From positions 226,001 through 290,000 of the forward strand of contig CAJNDS010002651.1 of NCBI GenBank assembly GCA_905221605.1: 64,000 nucleotides of DNA, written 5' to 3'. The DNA is from Symbiodinium natans. Taxonomy: Eukaryota > Sar > Dinophyceae > Suessiales > Symbiodiniaceae. The translations under genes were made by a program, and so were the position numbers. The notes below the pieces were generated by a model. The model saw nothing but the letters and a program-made list of their open reading frames with translations. It ran no database searches and had not been told where the DNA came from. This document shows positions 46,246 through 58,130 of the stretch, in pieces (within the stretch, counting starts at the first letter, position 1; the number at the start of each line of letters is the position of its first letter).

Positions 46246-46440
46246 GCATTCCGCCAAGCGGAAGCCACGGTCCAACTATGCGGCAAGGAGGACACCATTC
46301 ACCTCGGGGGCGAAGAAGATGACAGAGCTCGACCGGAGCACGTGCAGCAACTCCTTGTGCAGCATGTGATGTTTCGAGTGGAAGTGCAAAGGAAGCAGAT
46401 CCTGCGGCAGGGGGAAATTTCCCCAAAATTTAGGGCCTGA
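46246..46440 (+). CDS. Possible plus-strand terminal exon, unidentified
   Basis: A GATAG|G acceptor is followed by 64 codons to TGA: AFRQAEATVQLCGKEDTIHL, GGEEDDRARPEHVQQLLVQH and VMFRVEVQRKQILRQGEISP. Charged, helix-prone, free of telomere residues, and longer than expected by chance after an acceptor. Just upstream TTTTGGGAGTCTCTGG resembles the terminus of the element at 55995-56127. Minus-strand frames overlap and are taken as shadows. No family recognised. Confidence 0.45.
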   Translation, partial: AFRQAEATVQLCGKEDTIHLGGEEDDRARPEHVQQLLVQHVMFRVEVQRKQILRQGEISPKFRA

Positions 46441-46601
46441 CACCAAGCACGACGCATATCGCCAGCAGTATGACCGGAGTAACCTGGGGTACCTCTGTAC
46501 CCCAAGCCCTAAAGGTTAAGCCCTAAATCCTACCGAGTCCTAAACGATTGTGGCATCAGCTGGTGAAGCCTTCTTCGGCGCCACTGAGTATAATTTTTGT
46601 A

Positions 46602-46835
46602 GGCTGGGTTTAGGGTTCAGGGTTCAGGGTTCAGGGTTTAGGGTTTAGGGTTTAGGGTTAGGGTTTAGGGTTTAGGGTTTAGGGTTTAGGGTTTAGGGTT
46701 TAGGGTTTAGGGTTTAGGGTTTGGGGTTTAGGGTTGAGGGTTGAGGGTTGAGGGTTTAGGATTTAGGGTTTAGGGTTTAGGGTTTAAGTTTAGGGTTTAG
46801 GGTTTAGGGCTTAGGGCTTCGGGCTTGGGGCTTGG
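46602..46835. repeat. TTTAGGG array with GGGTTGA and GGGTTCA variants
   Basis: About 230 nt of G-strand repeat; local runs of the same variant (three GGGTTCA, three GGGTTGA) show block-wise homogenisation. Confidence 0.85.
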
Positions 46836-47107
46836 GGCTTAGGGCTTAGTGCTAGTGTTTTGGGATTCTTGCTGACTTGTCGGGGTCCAGGGTTCAGGAG
46901 GGTTTAGGTGTAAGATCCGGGGTTTAGCACAAGTTTATGGCTACCCTAAACCCTAAACCCTAAACCCTTATGGGCATCGATGCCTTGTGCTTTGTGCTGC
47001 CGGGGCGGCATCCTCCACTTTCTCTGCGACGTGCACCCGCATGGCCCTCTGCCACGAGGTTCCCAGTCACCTCGACCAGGCATCGAACCTACACCTACAC
47101 GTCGTAT

Positions 47108-47262
47108 CATTGAGGGGTATAAGGAGGGACCTCTAGGAGGGACGTATTCTGTAACCACAATAAAGTACCTTGCAAAGTGCCGACATACCTAAGTAGCCCG
47201 TAAATAACCCCGAAGTAACCCCTAAGGTCCCTTATAAGGGTCCCACCTTCGGTCCCTTGATT
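47108..47262. mobile_element. Inverted-repeat element, family F copy
   Basis: GGGTATAAGGAGGGACC and CCTAAGGTCCCTTATAAGGG with ACCCCGAAGTAACCCC inside; relative of 42018-42203. Confidence 0.65.
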
Positions 47263-47694
47263 ATGCCTGGCACTGAACCCGCAAATCACCTCAATCCTAC
47301 AAACCCGAACACCGACCAATAGTCTAGCCCAAACCCTTTGAAACCCTAAACCAAAAACACGGAGATCGTAGAGCAGGCGCGTCGAACCTGAAAAGCATCT
47401 CACAGCCCTTCGTGGACCGCCGAAAAACCCTGAACCTAAGGCTCCCAAAAGCATAAAGTAGGTACTATTTACAGACTTTAGTCCCCAATGTAGATACTAT
47501 TTGTATACTTGGAGGTGCAGGGTAAATTTGGGTTGAGGGTTTAGGCTTCAGGGTTTAGAGATTTCGGGAGGTGGTTAAAGGTTTCCCTAAACCCTAAACC
47601 CTAAACCCCAAAACCCCAGAAGCCCCTAAAACCCTGAGACCTAAAACTCTATCCCTAACCCCTGAACCCTAATGTTAACCTCACATCTATAAAT

Positions 47695-47850
47695 GGGGTG
47701 GCAACTGTAATATTCGCCGGGCCAGAGGGGCTCAGCCGAAGACTACTTTCCATTACGGGAGGTTTTCGGGCCGATGTGTGTAAACAAGTCTATATAGGGG
47801 GGTCCGGTGAAAATAATAATGGGGTGACAACGGTAATATTTGGCCGGCCA
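47695..47850. repeat. Direct repeat of 31 nt, 125 nt apart
   Basis: GGGGTGGCAACTGTAATATT at 47695 and GGGGTGACAACGGTAATATT at 47820, both continuing to a GGCCAG. Spacing fits an old duplication or an insertion flanked by repeats. Confidence 0.75.
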
Positions 47851-48539
47851 GGAATCAGAAATTTTACTTGCAGAGAAGACTTTTCGAGCTCCGAGAGCAA
47901 GCAGAGCCCTTCGAGACCAAGCACAGCAGACCCTGACAGCTAACCCCACCCAAGACCCCCAGAATCCGCATTATTGGCACCCACTCGTTTTTTTCTACCC
48001 CTCCAAACCCCGGGGACCAAAACAAGTTTTTTTTTTTTTGGGGGGGGGGTTTATTAAAGCGACGTTAACATTAGGCTAGAGGGCCTTAATTGTTTTGCCC
48101 TTCCGCGCTTTTCAGGGCTGGAAGTTTCGGGTTTAGGGTGAGAGGCGGTGGTGTTCCCAACGACGTCGCCCCCCAAAAGACCCAAGAATGCCAAGCTGTT
48201 GAACTACTTGACCTCCTCTATTAAGGTGCGATGGCTGTGCCCAGGCTTGGGGTGTTGCATCAAGCGCGACGGGGCAGACCATGCACCGCATGTTGCATAT
48301 CATGCCCAGCGCAAGGATGTAGGACACCCCTCCCTTGAACCCTCAACCCCCTAAAATCCCCTACCCCTCCGAAACCCCCAAAACCTCCCCAAACCCTTCT
48401 ACACCCCCCCCAAATCAGCCCTCTAAAACCCCCTATCCTCAAACCGCACAAACCCCCTAAGCCCGAAGGCCCCTAGCCCTGAGATCTGGCCTGCCGATCA
48501 TAGACGCCCGAACCTGGTCTTGGGAACGAGGGAGAAAAG

Positions 48540-48733
48540 GATCGAAGGTTTTAGTTTGGGGCTTGGGGCTTGGGGCTTGGGGTTTAGGGTTTAGGGTTTA
48601 GGGTCTAGGGTCTAGGGTTTAGGGTTTAGGGTTTAGGGTTTAGGGTTTAGGGTTTAGGGTTTAGGGTTTAGGGTTTAGGGTTTAGGGTTTAGGGTTTAGG
48701 GTTTAGGGATGACGATTTCAGGTTTAGGGCTTA
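48540..48733. repeat. (TTTAGGG)n array with GCTTGGG variants
   Basis: About 15 perfect heptamers preceded by three GGGCTTG units. Confidence 0.9.
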
Positions 48734-48743
48734 GGGTTGGAAG

Positions 48744-48920
48744 GCCCTGATTGGAATGGGGAGGCAGATGCAGCCAGCAGTTCCGCAAAGAGGCCTTGGT
48801 ACCTCCGGCTGAACCACACAGTCAGGGAAGAATCCTGTGAGCACAGTAGCTTCGCACATTGGGGGGGAGTTCCCCCAACGGCCAGTGCCGCCGTCTCCCA
48901 TGATACGCCTCTCTCCGCAG
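48744..48920 (+). CDS. Coding-like island, strand uncertain
   Basis: On plus, an AG|G acceptor opens 59 codons to a GCAG|GC donor (DWNGEADAASSSAKRPWYLR, HTVREESCEHSSFAHWGG). On minus the same DNA reads SWETAALAVGGTPPQCAKLL and SRRYQGLFAELLAASASPF. Either could be real; the other is then its shadow. No family recognised. Confidence 0.4.
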
Positions 48921-49667
48921 GCCGCGGCAGCAACCGGGCGTCAATGGGCCTGTCCCTAAACCCTAAACCCTAAACCCTAAACCCTAAACCCTAAACCCTA
49001 AACCCTAAACCCTAAACCCTAAACGGCGCCTCCAGAGTCTACTACGCACAAGACTGTGGTCAATGACGGTTTTGGCTGCAGCTGGAGGAGAGATGGGAGG
49101 ACAGTGGTAGGGCCAGGATTGGAAGCAGCCAAACTTGGAAAGCCCTAAACCCTATGAAGCCTAAGCCCTAAACCCTGAACCCTAAACCCTGCTGGAGCTA
49201 AAACGCCCAGAAGCCCTGAAACCCCACTCAAGGTTCGACCCCAATACTACAGTCTCGGCCTGTGCGACTTCTTTCATGCATTGCGTGCGTTTCCTTAAGT
49301 TTTGGCACGTTCTGAACAGCGGGTGATCATACGGATGTCTCTTCGGGTTCAGGACTTACTTGAAGGTTCATGAGTACTTACAATAAGTTATGAAACCTAA
49401 ACCCTAAACCCTAAACCCTAAACCCTAAACCCTAAACCCTAAACCCTAAACCCTAAACATACTCCGAAGGCCCCCCAAACAGCCTTTCGGTGCATCATCA
49501 GCCCTGAACCCTAAACAACCCTAAACCCTAAAGCCATAGGTTCAAGGTCTAAGCTTGTAAGATGGCGTGCAGGGTTCAGAGTTTAGGGGAAGGCAAGGAT
49601 CATCCCAGCTATCCGGTTTAGGGTTTAGGGTTTAGGGTTTAGGGTTTAGGGTTTCCCTCATCAACAG

Positions 49668-49742
49668 GGCGCCTCCGGGTCCGCTGGAGAGCGATGTGGC
49701 CCGGTACCCGGGATGCAAAGCCAGCGCAGCTGCGGAGTTCAG
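49668..49742 (+). CDS. Possible plus-strand exon, unidentified
   Basis: AG|G acceptor, APPGPLESDVARYPGCKASA and AAEFR, GC donor; phase 2 at both ends. Confidence 0.35.
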
Positions 49743-50278
49743 GCTCTGGGTCTGCCAAAACCCTAAACCCTAACCCCTAAACCCTAAACCCTAAAACCTA
49801 AACCCTAACCCCTAACCCCTAAACCCTGAACCCTGAACCCTAAACCCTAAACCCTAAACCCTAAACCCTAAACCCTAAACCCTAAGCCGAAGTCCCCTTG
49901 CGAAGATCCCGAGGTAGGCCAAAACCGATGCCTTGGACCACTTATTGAGGGATAGTTCAGGGCAGCACTAAAACCCCGAAGCCCCTCAACCCCTTCGCCC
50001 TAAACCCACAAGACCTAAGGCCCTAAAACTCTAAAAGCCCAAAAACCCTGAAAACCTAAACCGAACGACCCTGAAACTCAAACCCTGACGCCCCAAACGA
50101 TGAACCCCAAAACCCCTCAACGCTAGACCTGAAATCCACGATGAACCGCAAAGCCCTCAAACCGGTTATTATGGTATAGTTCTATGGGGGGTTTAGGGTT
50201 TAGGGTTTAGGGTTTAGGGTTTAGGGTTTAGGGTTTAGGGTTTAGGGTTTAGGGTTTTGGCCCATAAGGGAATGCTCA

Positions 50279-53200
50279 TTAATAGTGATTCCGAACCTTA
50301 TACTGGACAGCCTGTAGGTCAAAGGGATCCGCTACCCGGCTAAGCCGACAGCTTTGGGGGATGGGGGGGGGGTGGGGGGGTGTGGTTCAGGGTGTGGGGT
50401 TTAGGGTTTAGGGTTCAGCAGTCTGGTTTAGGGTTTAATTCGGGCATAGGGTGGCTTCGAGGGTTTAGGGGGTATAGGGTTCATGGGGCTTCTTTGAGGG
50501 GTGGTGTAAACACCCACAGCGCAGCAACAACAACGAACCCTAAGCCAAAAGTGAATTGCCGGCTGCACTCCCTATGTGTCTGATGTACTACTGGGAGCGC
50601 TTTGGATTAAGAGCAGTGCGTATTTGGGGAGGGGAAGGGGCGGGAGGGGAAAGGAGGGAATGGGAGTCACAAAGCTTTTTGGAAGCGCTGGCCGTGCAGT
50701 GGGCCTGCCACGTGGTAAGGCCGCTCATTATCGACATGGACCACATGTGCCAGCATCGACGGATTGCTTGTGAAAGGCGGGAGCTCCAAACCCACAAACC
50801 CTGCATTCCCTGGCATTCTGCAAGCCAAGCATGTTGGGCTGAGCTCTGAAAGTACAGGTCATGCACTAAGGGGGCCTGGCAAGGATGCGACCCGCCGATG
50901 CCAGCAGCACCAAGTGCACTTGCTGTGCTGAGTGGTGATCTTCACCGTGCGCAAAGTGCGCGTACCCGGTGAAGGTCCAGAGCTGTGGGAGAGGGGGGGG
51001 GATGTGAGGGTTTCCGAAAGTAGAGTTACTTTCTTGGGGTCCTTGTTAGCAGGGAATCCTACTATGTTGGGTCTATATTAGGGGTCCCATATTTTCGAAA
51101 ACCCCCCCCATGTTGGCTTTAAGCTTAGGAATAGGCTTACCTACCTACGGGCTCCTGCGTAATAGACTCTTCAGGGTAGTGTAGTATTACAGGGCACTGG
51201 AGCCTAAGTAGACGCAAGCACCTTGAGAATGCGAGGTAGCATTGGGCCCGGATGAACCTAAACCCTGAACCATCGACCCTAAACCCTAAACCTCCTGGGG
51301 TGAGGGTTCAGGGCTTCAGGTTTGAGGGCTTGCACTTCGGGACTCACCTCCATGTTGCTTTAGAGTTTAGGGTTTAGGGCTAGGGTTTAGGATTTAGGGT
51401 TTAGGGTGTTAGGGAATCCCTGCGGGCTTCGAGCGCCGAATGCAAACTGACAGCTGGGGTTTTGTAGGAACTTGAGGTTCTTGGGTACCTAGAAGCAGGG
51501 TTCCAAGCAGAGCAACGAACGTTAGAACCTTCTCAGGGCACTTAGAACCCTACTTGCAGGGGCCCATGAACCTCCAAGCACGGGTAACGAACGTTACAAC
51601 CTTCTTAAGGGCAAATAGAACCCTAAACCCTAAACCCTAAACCCTCAACCCTAAACCCCCTACTTGCAGGGGCCCATGAACCTCCAAGCACGGGCTTCAG
51701 GTTTAGCGATGTCGGGAAGTGTAAACTCAGGGAGTCTGAAGGACTCAAGCTGCGGAAAGTGCCCCTAAACCTTAAACCCTAAACCCTAAACCCTAAACCC
51801 TAAACCCTAAGCCCTAAGCCCTAAACCCTAAACCCTAAACCCTAAACCCTAGCCCTGAACCCTGAACCCTAAACCCTAAACCCTAAACCCCCTTTTCAGC
51901 TCTGTGCGGTCACAGCACCTTTGGTGTTGCGACTTGAGGCTTCCGACGACCCCAGGAAGAAAGTCATAATCCCTGAGCCCTAAACCCGAAACCCTAAACC
52001 CTAAACCCTAAACCCTGAACGCACAGCAGCGTTGCACCCTCAAGCCCGAAGGACCCCCCCCCCCCCCCCCCCTAATTCAATGCTGCGCTACGGTTCCCTA
52101 GCCTTTCTGTTGTTTTGGGTTTGGGCTGTAGGGTTAAGGTTTATAGGACTTAGGGCGTAGGGCTGAGGGTTTAGGGTTCCTTTGTCTTTTTGAGATGGAA
52201 GCAAGGCAGCCGCCAACTATGTTGGACCTCGGCTTGTGCGATCACCCCGCCTCCATATGTGCCCCGCACCTCCCCAAGCCCCACCACCCTGAACCAGAAA
52301 GCCCTAAACCCTAAACCCTAAACCCTAAACCCTAAACCCTAAACCCTAAACCCTAAGTAACTGACAGGCCATTGAGGTCCTGGGATTCTGAGGACTGCAG
52401 GGCTAGGGGCTTAGGGTTGAGTCAGGGCTGAAAGGCTCTTTACTTGGCTGACTTCTGAACCCCTAAACCCTAAACCCTAAACGTTGATCGTTTAGGCTTC
52501 TCGAAGTTTCTACAACAAAACCTAAAAGGCTAAAGGCCGAAGAAGCAGCCAGATTACCCTCAACCCAAAACCTATAGGGTTGAGGGTTTTCGGGGGTTTT
52601 GGGGTTGAGAAGTTGAGCGATGTTCCCCGAACCCTAACCCCTTAACCCCTAACCCCCAAAACCCAAAACCCAAAACCCAAAACCCAAAACCCTAAACCCT
52701 AAACCCTAGCCCTAAACCCCAAACCCCCCCACACCCCAAAACCTCAAACCTAAACTCTCTCTTAGGGCAGCAGCAAGCTCCTCCCCGGGGTGCACATCGT
52801 GCCGCTACCATCACTAGCTCTATCCAGGTCGGTGTGTCTCCAGTTATTCGTAGGTCTGTCTAGGGTTTAAGGTTTGGGGTTTGTGGTTTGGGGTTTAGGG
52901 TTCAGGGTTCAGGGTTCAGGGTTCAAAATTCAGGGTTTAGGGTTTTGGGTTTTGGGCTTTAGGGTTTAGGGCGTTATTCGTAGGACTGTCCAGGGTTTAA
53001 GGCGGAAGAAACCCTACAACCCTATATAAGTGTAAACCCTATAACACTACAACTCTATAGCCCTAAACCTATAAACCGAAACCCTAACCCCATAAAGCCT
53101 ATAACCCTATAACCCTGAACCCTGAGCCCAGTTCCGGACCCTTCATACCTGTACAACAGCAGCCACGAGACAGCTCGAGATCACCCAACTAAAAGGGCCA

Positions 53201-56200
53201 AGGGTTTAAGTATTAGGGTTTAGGGTTTAGGGTTTAGGGTTTAGGGTTTAGGGTTCAGGGTTTAGGGTTTAGGGTTCAGTGATTCTTACGGCTTAACTAG
53301 GGTTAGGGTCTAGGGCTTAGGGTTGGGGGGGTAAGCTCTACAACTGCGCCTATACAGTCACGGCTTCTGAGAAAAAGCCGGCACGAAACACCCCCCCCCC
53401 CCCCCCCCTCCTAGACCCAGGAGTAACCCAGGAATGGACAGGGTACAAGGGGATTAGGGTTTAGGGTTTAGGGTTTGGGGTCTAGGGTATAGGGTTTGGG
53501 GTTTGATTATAAGGGAACCCCAACCCTTAAAAAGGGGACATGAAGCTCCAGGTCCCAGCCTCCCGTCAACTTGAGACACACGCGTCCAGGAGTGCAAATT
53601 TCAGAAGCGAAAACTCTGAGCTCAAGCAGGATCGCTTCGGCCAGCGGGTCTGGCAAGCTTTGCTGCCCCGCCAGAATGTATCTTGTTCAAGCTGCTAAAA
53701 AATCAACATCCCTAAAACCCAAACCCTAAACCCCAAACCACAAACCCTAAACCCTAAACCCTAAACCCCAAACCCTAAGCTTCGTTCCAGAGGCGGGAGG
53801 GACGGCCGTCTCAGAACCTGGCCAAGTGATTTCTCTTGGGCGGCCCAGGAGCGGCACCCACGTAGGATGAGGGTCTGTGGGTTGGAGTGGGTAGGGTTTA
53901 GGGTTTTGGGCTTTGGGTTTAGGGTTTAGGGCGGTTTAGGGTTTAGGGTTCTCCTCGCAGTGCCTAGAGTCGAAGAGCTGGGTCTAGACCCTAAACCCAA
54001 AACCCAAAACCCTTAACCCTCAACCCTCAAGCCCCTGCAACTTGAAATTCTTTCAAAAACTCCAAAACAAAAACTTTCCTCTCCTCGAAACTTGCCCCGG
54101 ACCCGAACCCAGAATAATTTCAACAAACACTAAACCCTCAACCCTCAACCCTCAACCCTCAACCCTAAACCCTAAACCCTAAACCCTGAACCCCGGCCTA
54201 GAGTCGAAGAGCTGGGTCTTTGCCAGGTCCTCCTGGGACCGTTTTTGCACGTTTTGCTGAGCCGGCTTCTTGAGGCTTGGGGGTTTAGGGGTTTAGGGCT
54301 TGGGGTTTAGGGGTACACGCTCGAAACATCTCGCCTCTATGGCCATGCCATGCGGGTATAGACCGGTGAGGGAAGGTGAGGGTGCACGTAGGATGAGGGT
54401 TTAGGGTTTAGGGTTTAGGGTTTAGGGTTTAGGGTTTAGGGTTTAGGGCTCAGGGCTTAGGGTTTAGGGTTTAGGGTTGGAGTGGGTAAGGTTGGGCTCA
54501 GTGCCACCATTTGGCAGCTCTGTCTCCCTTGGCGGTAGCCGCAGCACTCATGGGTTCCCCCCTGCTATCCCCCTCTATACTACCCCTCTAGGTTCCCCCC
54601 CTCCACCATAATTATGGCTACTTAGGGATAGTTAAGCTGCATGGAGGCTATTTAAGGGGAACGTAGTGGGGTAGTATAGAACCTTCAACACTAAACCCTG
54701 CAACTAAACCCCTACTTTGCGCCTCCCACCTAAGGGAAACCCGAACATGTTGTCATGAGATTGCCAGGCAATTTGTCTCTTGTCTCTCTCACAGGACCTT
54801 CTGTATTTAGGGTTTATAGGGTTTAGCGCTTAGGGTTTAGGGCAGTGTGGTGAGACTGATATCGTAATCCCACTCAGCCGGAACGAGTCTTGAAGCAAAA
54901 CTGTGACATACCGGATTCTCCACTGACTTTCTTTCGCTCAGGGGATCCTCCCTTAGTACGCCTGGGGCTTCCATTCCCATTCCCTTTGTGAGTCTCTTTG
55001 GTTCCTTAAAACCCCAAACCCTGAACCCTCACCTTTACTATCTTGGGCCATTGAAATTTAAGGTGTTTGGGGCTTGTCACCCATGGCCCTGAATCTTAAA
55101 TCCAAAACCTGAACCCCTGGAACCTAACCCCCCTGAACAGAAACCCGAACCCGTTTCCCGGAAGCCCAAGACCCCAACTCCAAAAACTCAACCTTCAGAC
55201 CCTAAAACCCCGAAACCCTAGCATCCTAAACCCTAAACCCTAAATCCTAAAACCCCGAAGCCCGAACTCCTATACCCTCCCCCTACTACAAAGCTCTCAC
55301 CTCCAGGCTGTCCATCCGCGCGCCCATCTCCTCTATCCTGGCCGGCGTGGGGGTTCGTGTTTAGGGTGCTTTGGGCGTTTTCCGGGCTCTAGGTTTTCGG
55401 GTGTAGGCTCTTACAGGTTGAAGGAATTCGCAGGCTTTCGGGGGTTTAGGGTTTAGGGTTTAGGGTTCAGGGTTTAGGGTTCAGGGTTTAGGGTGGGTTT
55501 AGGAAACAAGGTTCAAGGTTCAGGGTGCCATCGCAGTCCTTTGCCGCGCAAAATGGCATGTGTTCGAGGGCGCTGGTCTTGGGGTCAAGATGCTAAGGGA
55601 AGGGTGGGTTCTACCCGCTACTCTCTCAAGATGCGCTGTTATTTGTTTACGATGCATCCGGCCTTTGAAGGTGCAGAAGTCGTGGCAGGGGCGATTTTCA
55701 TGTCAGACTTGAGTAGGACCGAAACAATCCCCATTGGAAGGCTAACTCCACGTGGAGAGAAAAAGGTGCCCTACTTTTCTACGCGCTCTGCGCTGTTTGT
55801 TTGCGGTGTGTCAGGGGCAAGTGTTATTGTGCGGAGTGCGTAGTAATCATCCCAATGCAAACAGCAACCCCTGCCGAAGCATCCAAAGACGTAATTCATG
55901 AGCCCGCCCTGGCCCCCTGGACCCCCCCCGGCCATCCCTCAGCTGCTCCCTTCCTGGAAACCTGCATCGAAACCGACAAACCTGGAGACCAATGTTGCCC
56001 AGAGACTCCAAAACCCCTTAAGTAAGGAAAATACCTTAAATCATATTAGGGTTCCTATTCTAATTTAGGGTATATATAAATATATATATATATTCCTTAA
56101 TTAAGGGGTTTTGGAGTCTCTGGGTGTCCCGGCAAACGACCGCGATGGACCTAGGGTTCAGTTATGAAGGGTAGGATGGGATCGATCTGATCCTGTTTCG

Positions 56201-58088
56201 TACACGAAACTGAAAGCTGAACTACAGCGATGCTTGACTGCAATAGTCGAATTCGATCAGCCCCGAAAAGCGTTTAGGGTTGAGGGTTCAGGTTTCTACA
56301 AACCCGAAAGCACCGAAGCCCTCAACCCCAAACCAGCCTTACCCTCAACCCTAAATTCTGAAGCTTAAACCCTAAACCCTAAACCCTAAACCCTAAACCC
56401 TAAACCCCTAAACCCCTAAACCCTAAACCCTAAACCCTAAACCCTAAACCCTAAACCCCTAAACTGAAAGCTCTGAAGCTGAAGCCCTCGGACTTCTCAA
56501 CATCATCAGGGCTCAGGGTTTAGGGCTTTTAGGGTTTAGGGATTAGGGTTTGGGGTTTAGGGTTCAGGGTTTAGGGTTTAGGGTTTAGGGTTCAGGGTTC
56601 AGGGTTTAGGGTTTAGGGGTTTAGGGTTTAGGGTCCAGGGGGCGTTCTTTGAAGTGGACGAACTACTGGGACAATTCTTAAGCGCCTGAGAAGGATGCTG
56701 GTGAAGTACTCCGTGGTCTTCCTGAGATGCGGAGCCCTTACATCAAAGCCCGCGAGCCTACCCTAATTTTCCAGAAACCCTTAAAAACCAGCCCTTAAAC
56801 TTCAACCGTTTTTTCGCACCTTTAACCCCCTTAAACCTCCTCAACCCCCTACGCCATCAAGTCGCCGCAAGCTGTTGGAACCAGGGGGAGAGGAAGAGGG
56901 CAGCCCAGTACCCCTAATCCTACTTGGAAGATCGGGGAACTTGCTAAGTTTTTGAAGTATTGAGTACAATGACCCCAGTCAGGGTCCCTGGCCATTTATC
57001 ATTTAACCCTATTTGTTGTACCTACGTAGTAAGTCCCCCTCAACCCAACTTGAGGTACAAGGAACCTCCAAGTAGAGTTGCCTTGATGGAGGGAGACTTC
57101 AATGACCCGGTGAGCTGCCAAGGGATAGAGGTTGGCCCCTTTAACCCTCCGGAAAAGGTATTTTGGGGTTTAGGGTTTAGGGTTTAGGGCTTAGGGTTTA
57201 GGAGTTTAGGGCTTCAAGTTGTTGTGATCCTCGTAAGCCCAAGAATGAAGCATGGGTAGCGCCTTGACAGCTTCCGGGTGGAACGCCGGAGATACCCCAA
57301 ATCCTCCAAATTCCCCCCAGATACGCATACCCTGGCCCTACATCAAAGCCGCAAAAGCGTTCAGGCTTTTGGGGGGGGGGGGGGGGTTTTTAGGGTTTAG
57401 GGTTTAGGGTTTAGGGTTTAGGGTTTAGGTTTAGGGTTTAGGGTTTAGGGTTTAGGGTTTAGGGTTTTTAGGGTTTAGGGTTTAGGGTTTAGGGTTTAGG
57501 GTTTAGGGTTTAGGGCAAAGTCAACACTAGGCGTCGCACGGCATAGAGGCTGGTCTGAACTATGGGGCCTTTGTGTACTTGGTCCGTTTATCAGAAACAC
57601 AAGAAACCTCCAGAAGAGCCATCATAAAACGCCTCCCTAAACCCTAAAGGCCCTAAACCCTAACCCAAAACCCTATAATGAAACCTAATCCTTTGATGCA
57701 TGCTAGAAGGCATGCACCGCAATAGGCCCCCGAAGCTCAACCTCCCCCAGCCCGCCCAAGAACCCCAAAAGGACTGACACCCTGATGCGCCCAAAAGAAT
57801 CTAGGCTACCCAGTAACCTAGGCTTAAAAAGGGTGCCCTTTTTTGCTTAAAGGGGTTGATAAGGGAACCTAAACCCCCCAGAAAAGGGAATAAGTACGGA
57901 ATTAGCTAAAAACACAAATCCAACCCTAAACTCTACACCCTAAGCCTAAATCCAAGACATTGCCCAAAGAATTAGACATGCCGAATCCCTCTGCACCCGA
58001 CCCTCCCAGAAAGTTAGAGAATGGATTTCAGGGTTCAGGGTTCAAGGTTCCGGGTTCAGAAGAAGAATTTAGGATCTGGGCCCCCACC

Positions 58089-58130
<42 letters not shown>

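Noticed and set aside
49030-49140. Minus-strand CVVDSGG as a retroviral-type protease motif
   Set aside because: Only a short DSG match with no further protease or polymerase sequence nearby.
50556-50866. 97-codon plus and 92-codon minus overlapping frames
   Set aside because: Both strands are open over the same bases, neither has a recognised motif or clear splice sites, so neither is listed as a gene.
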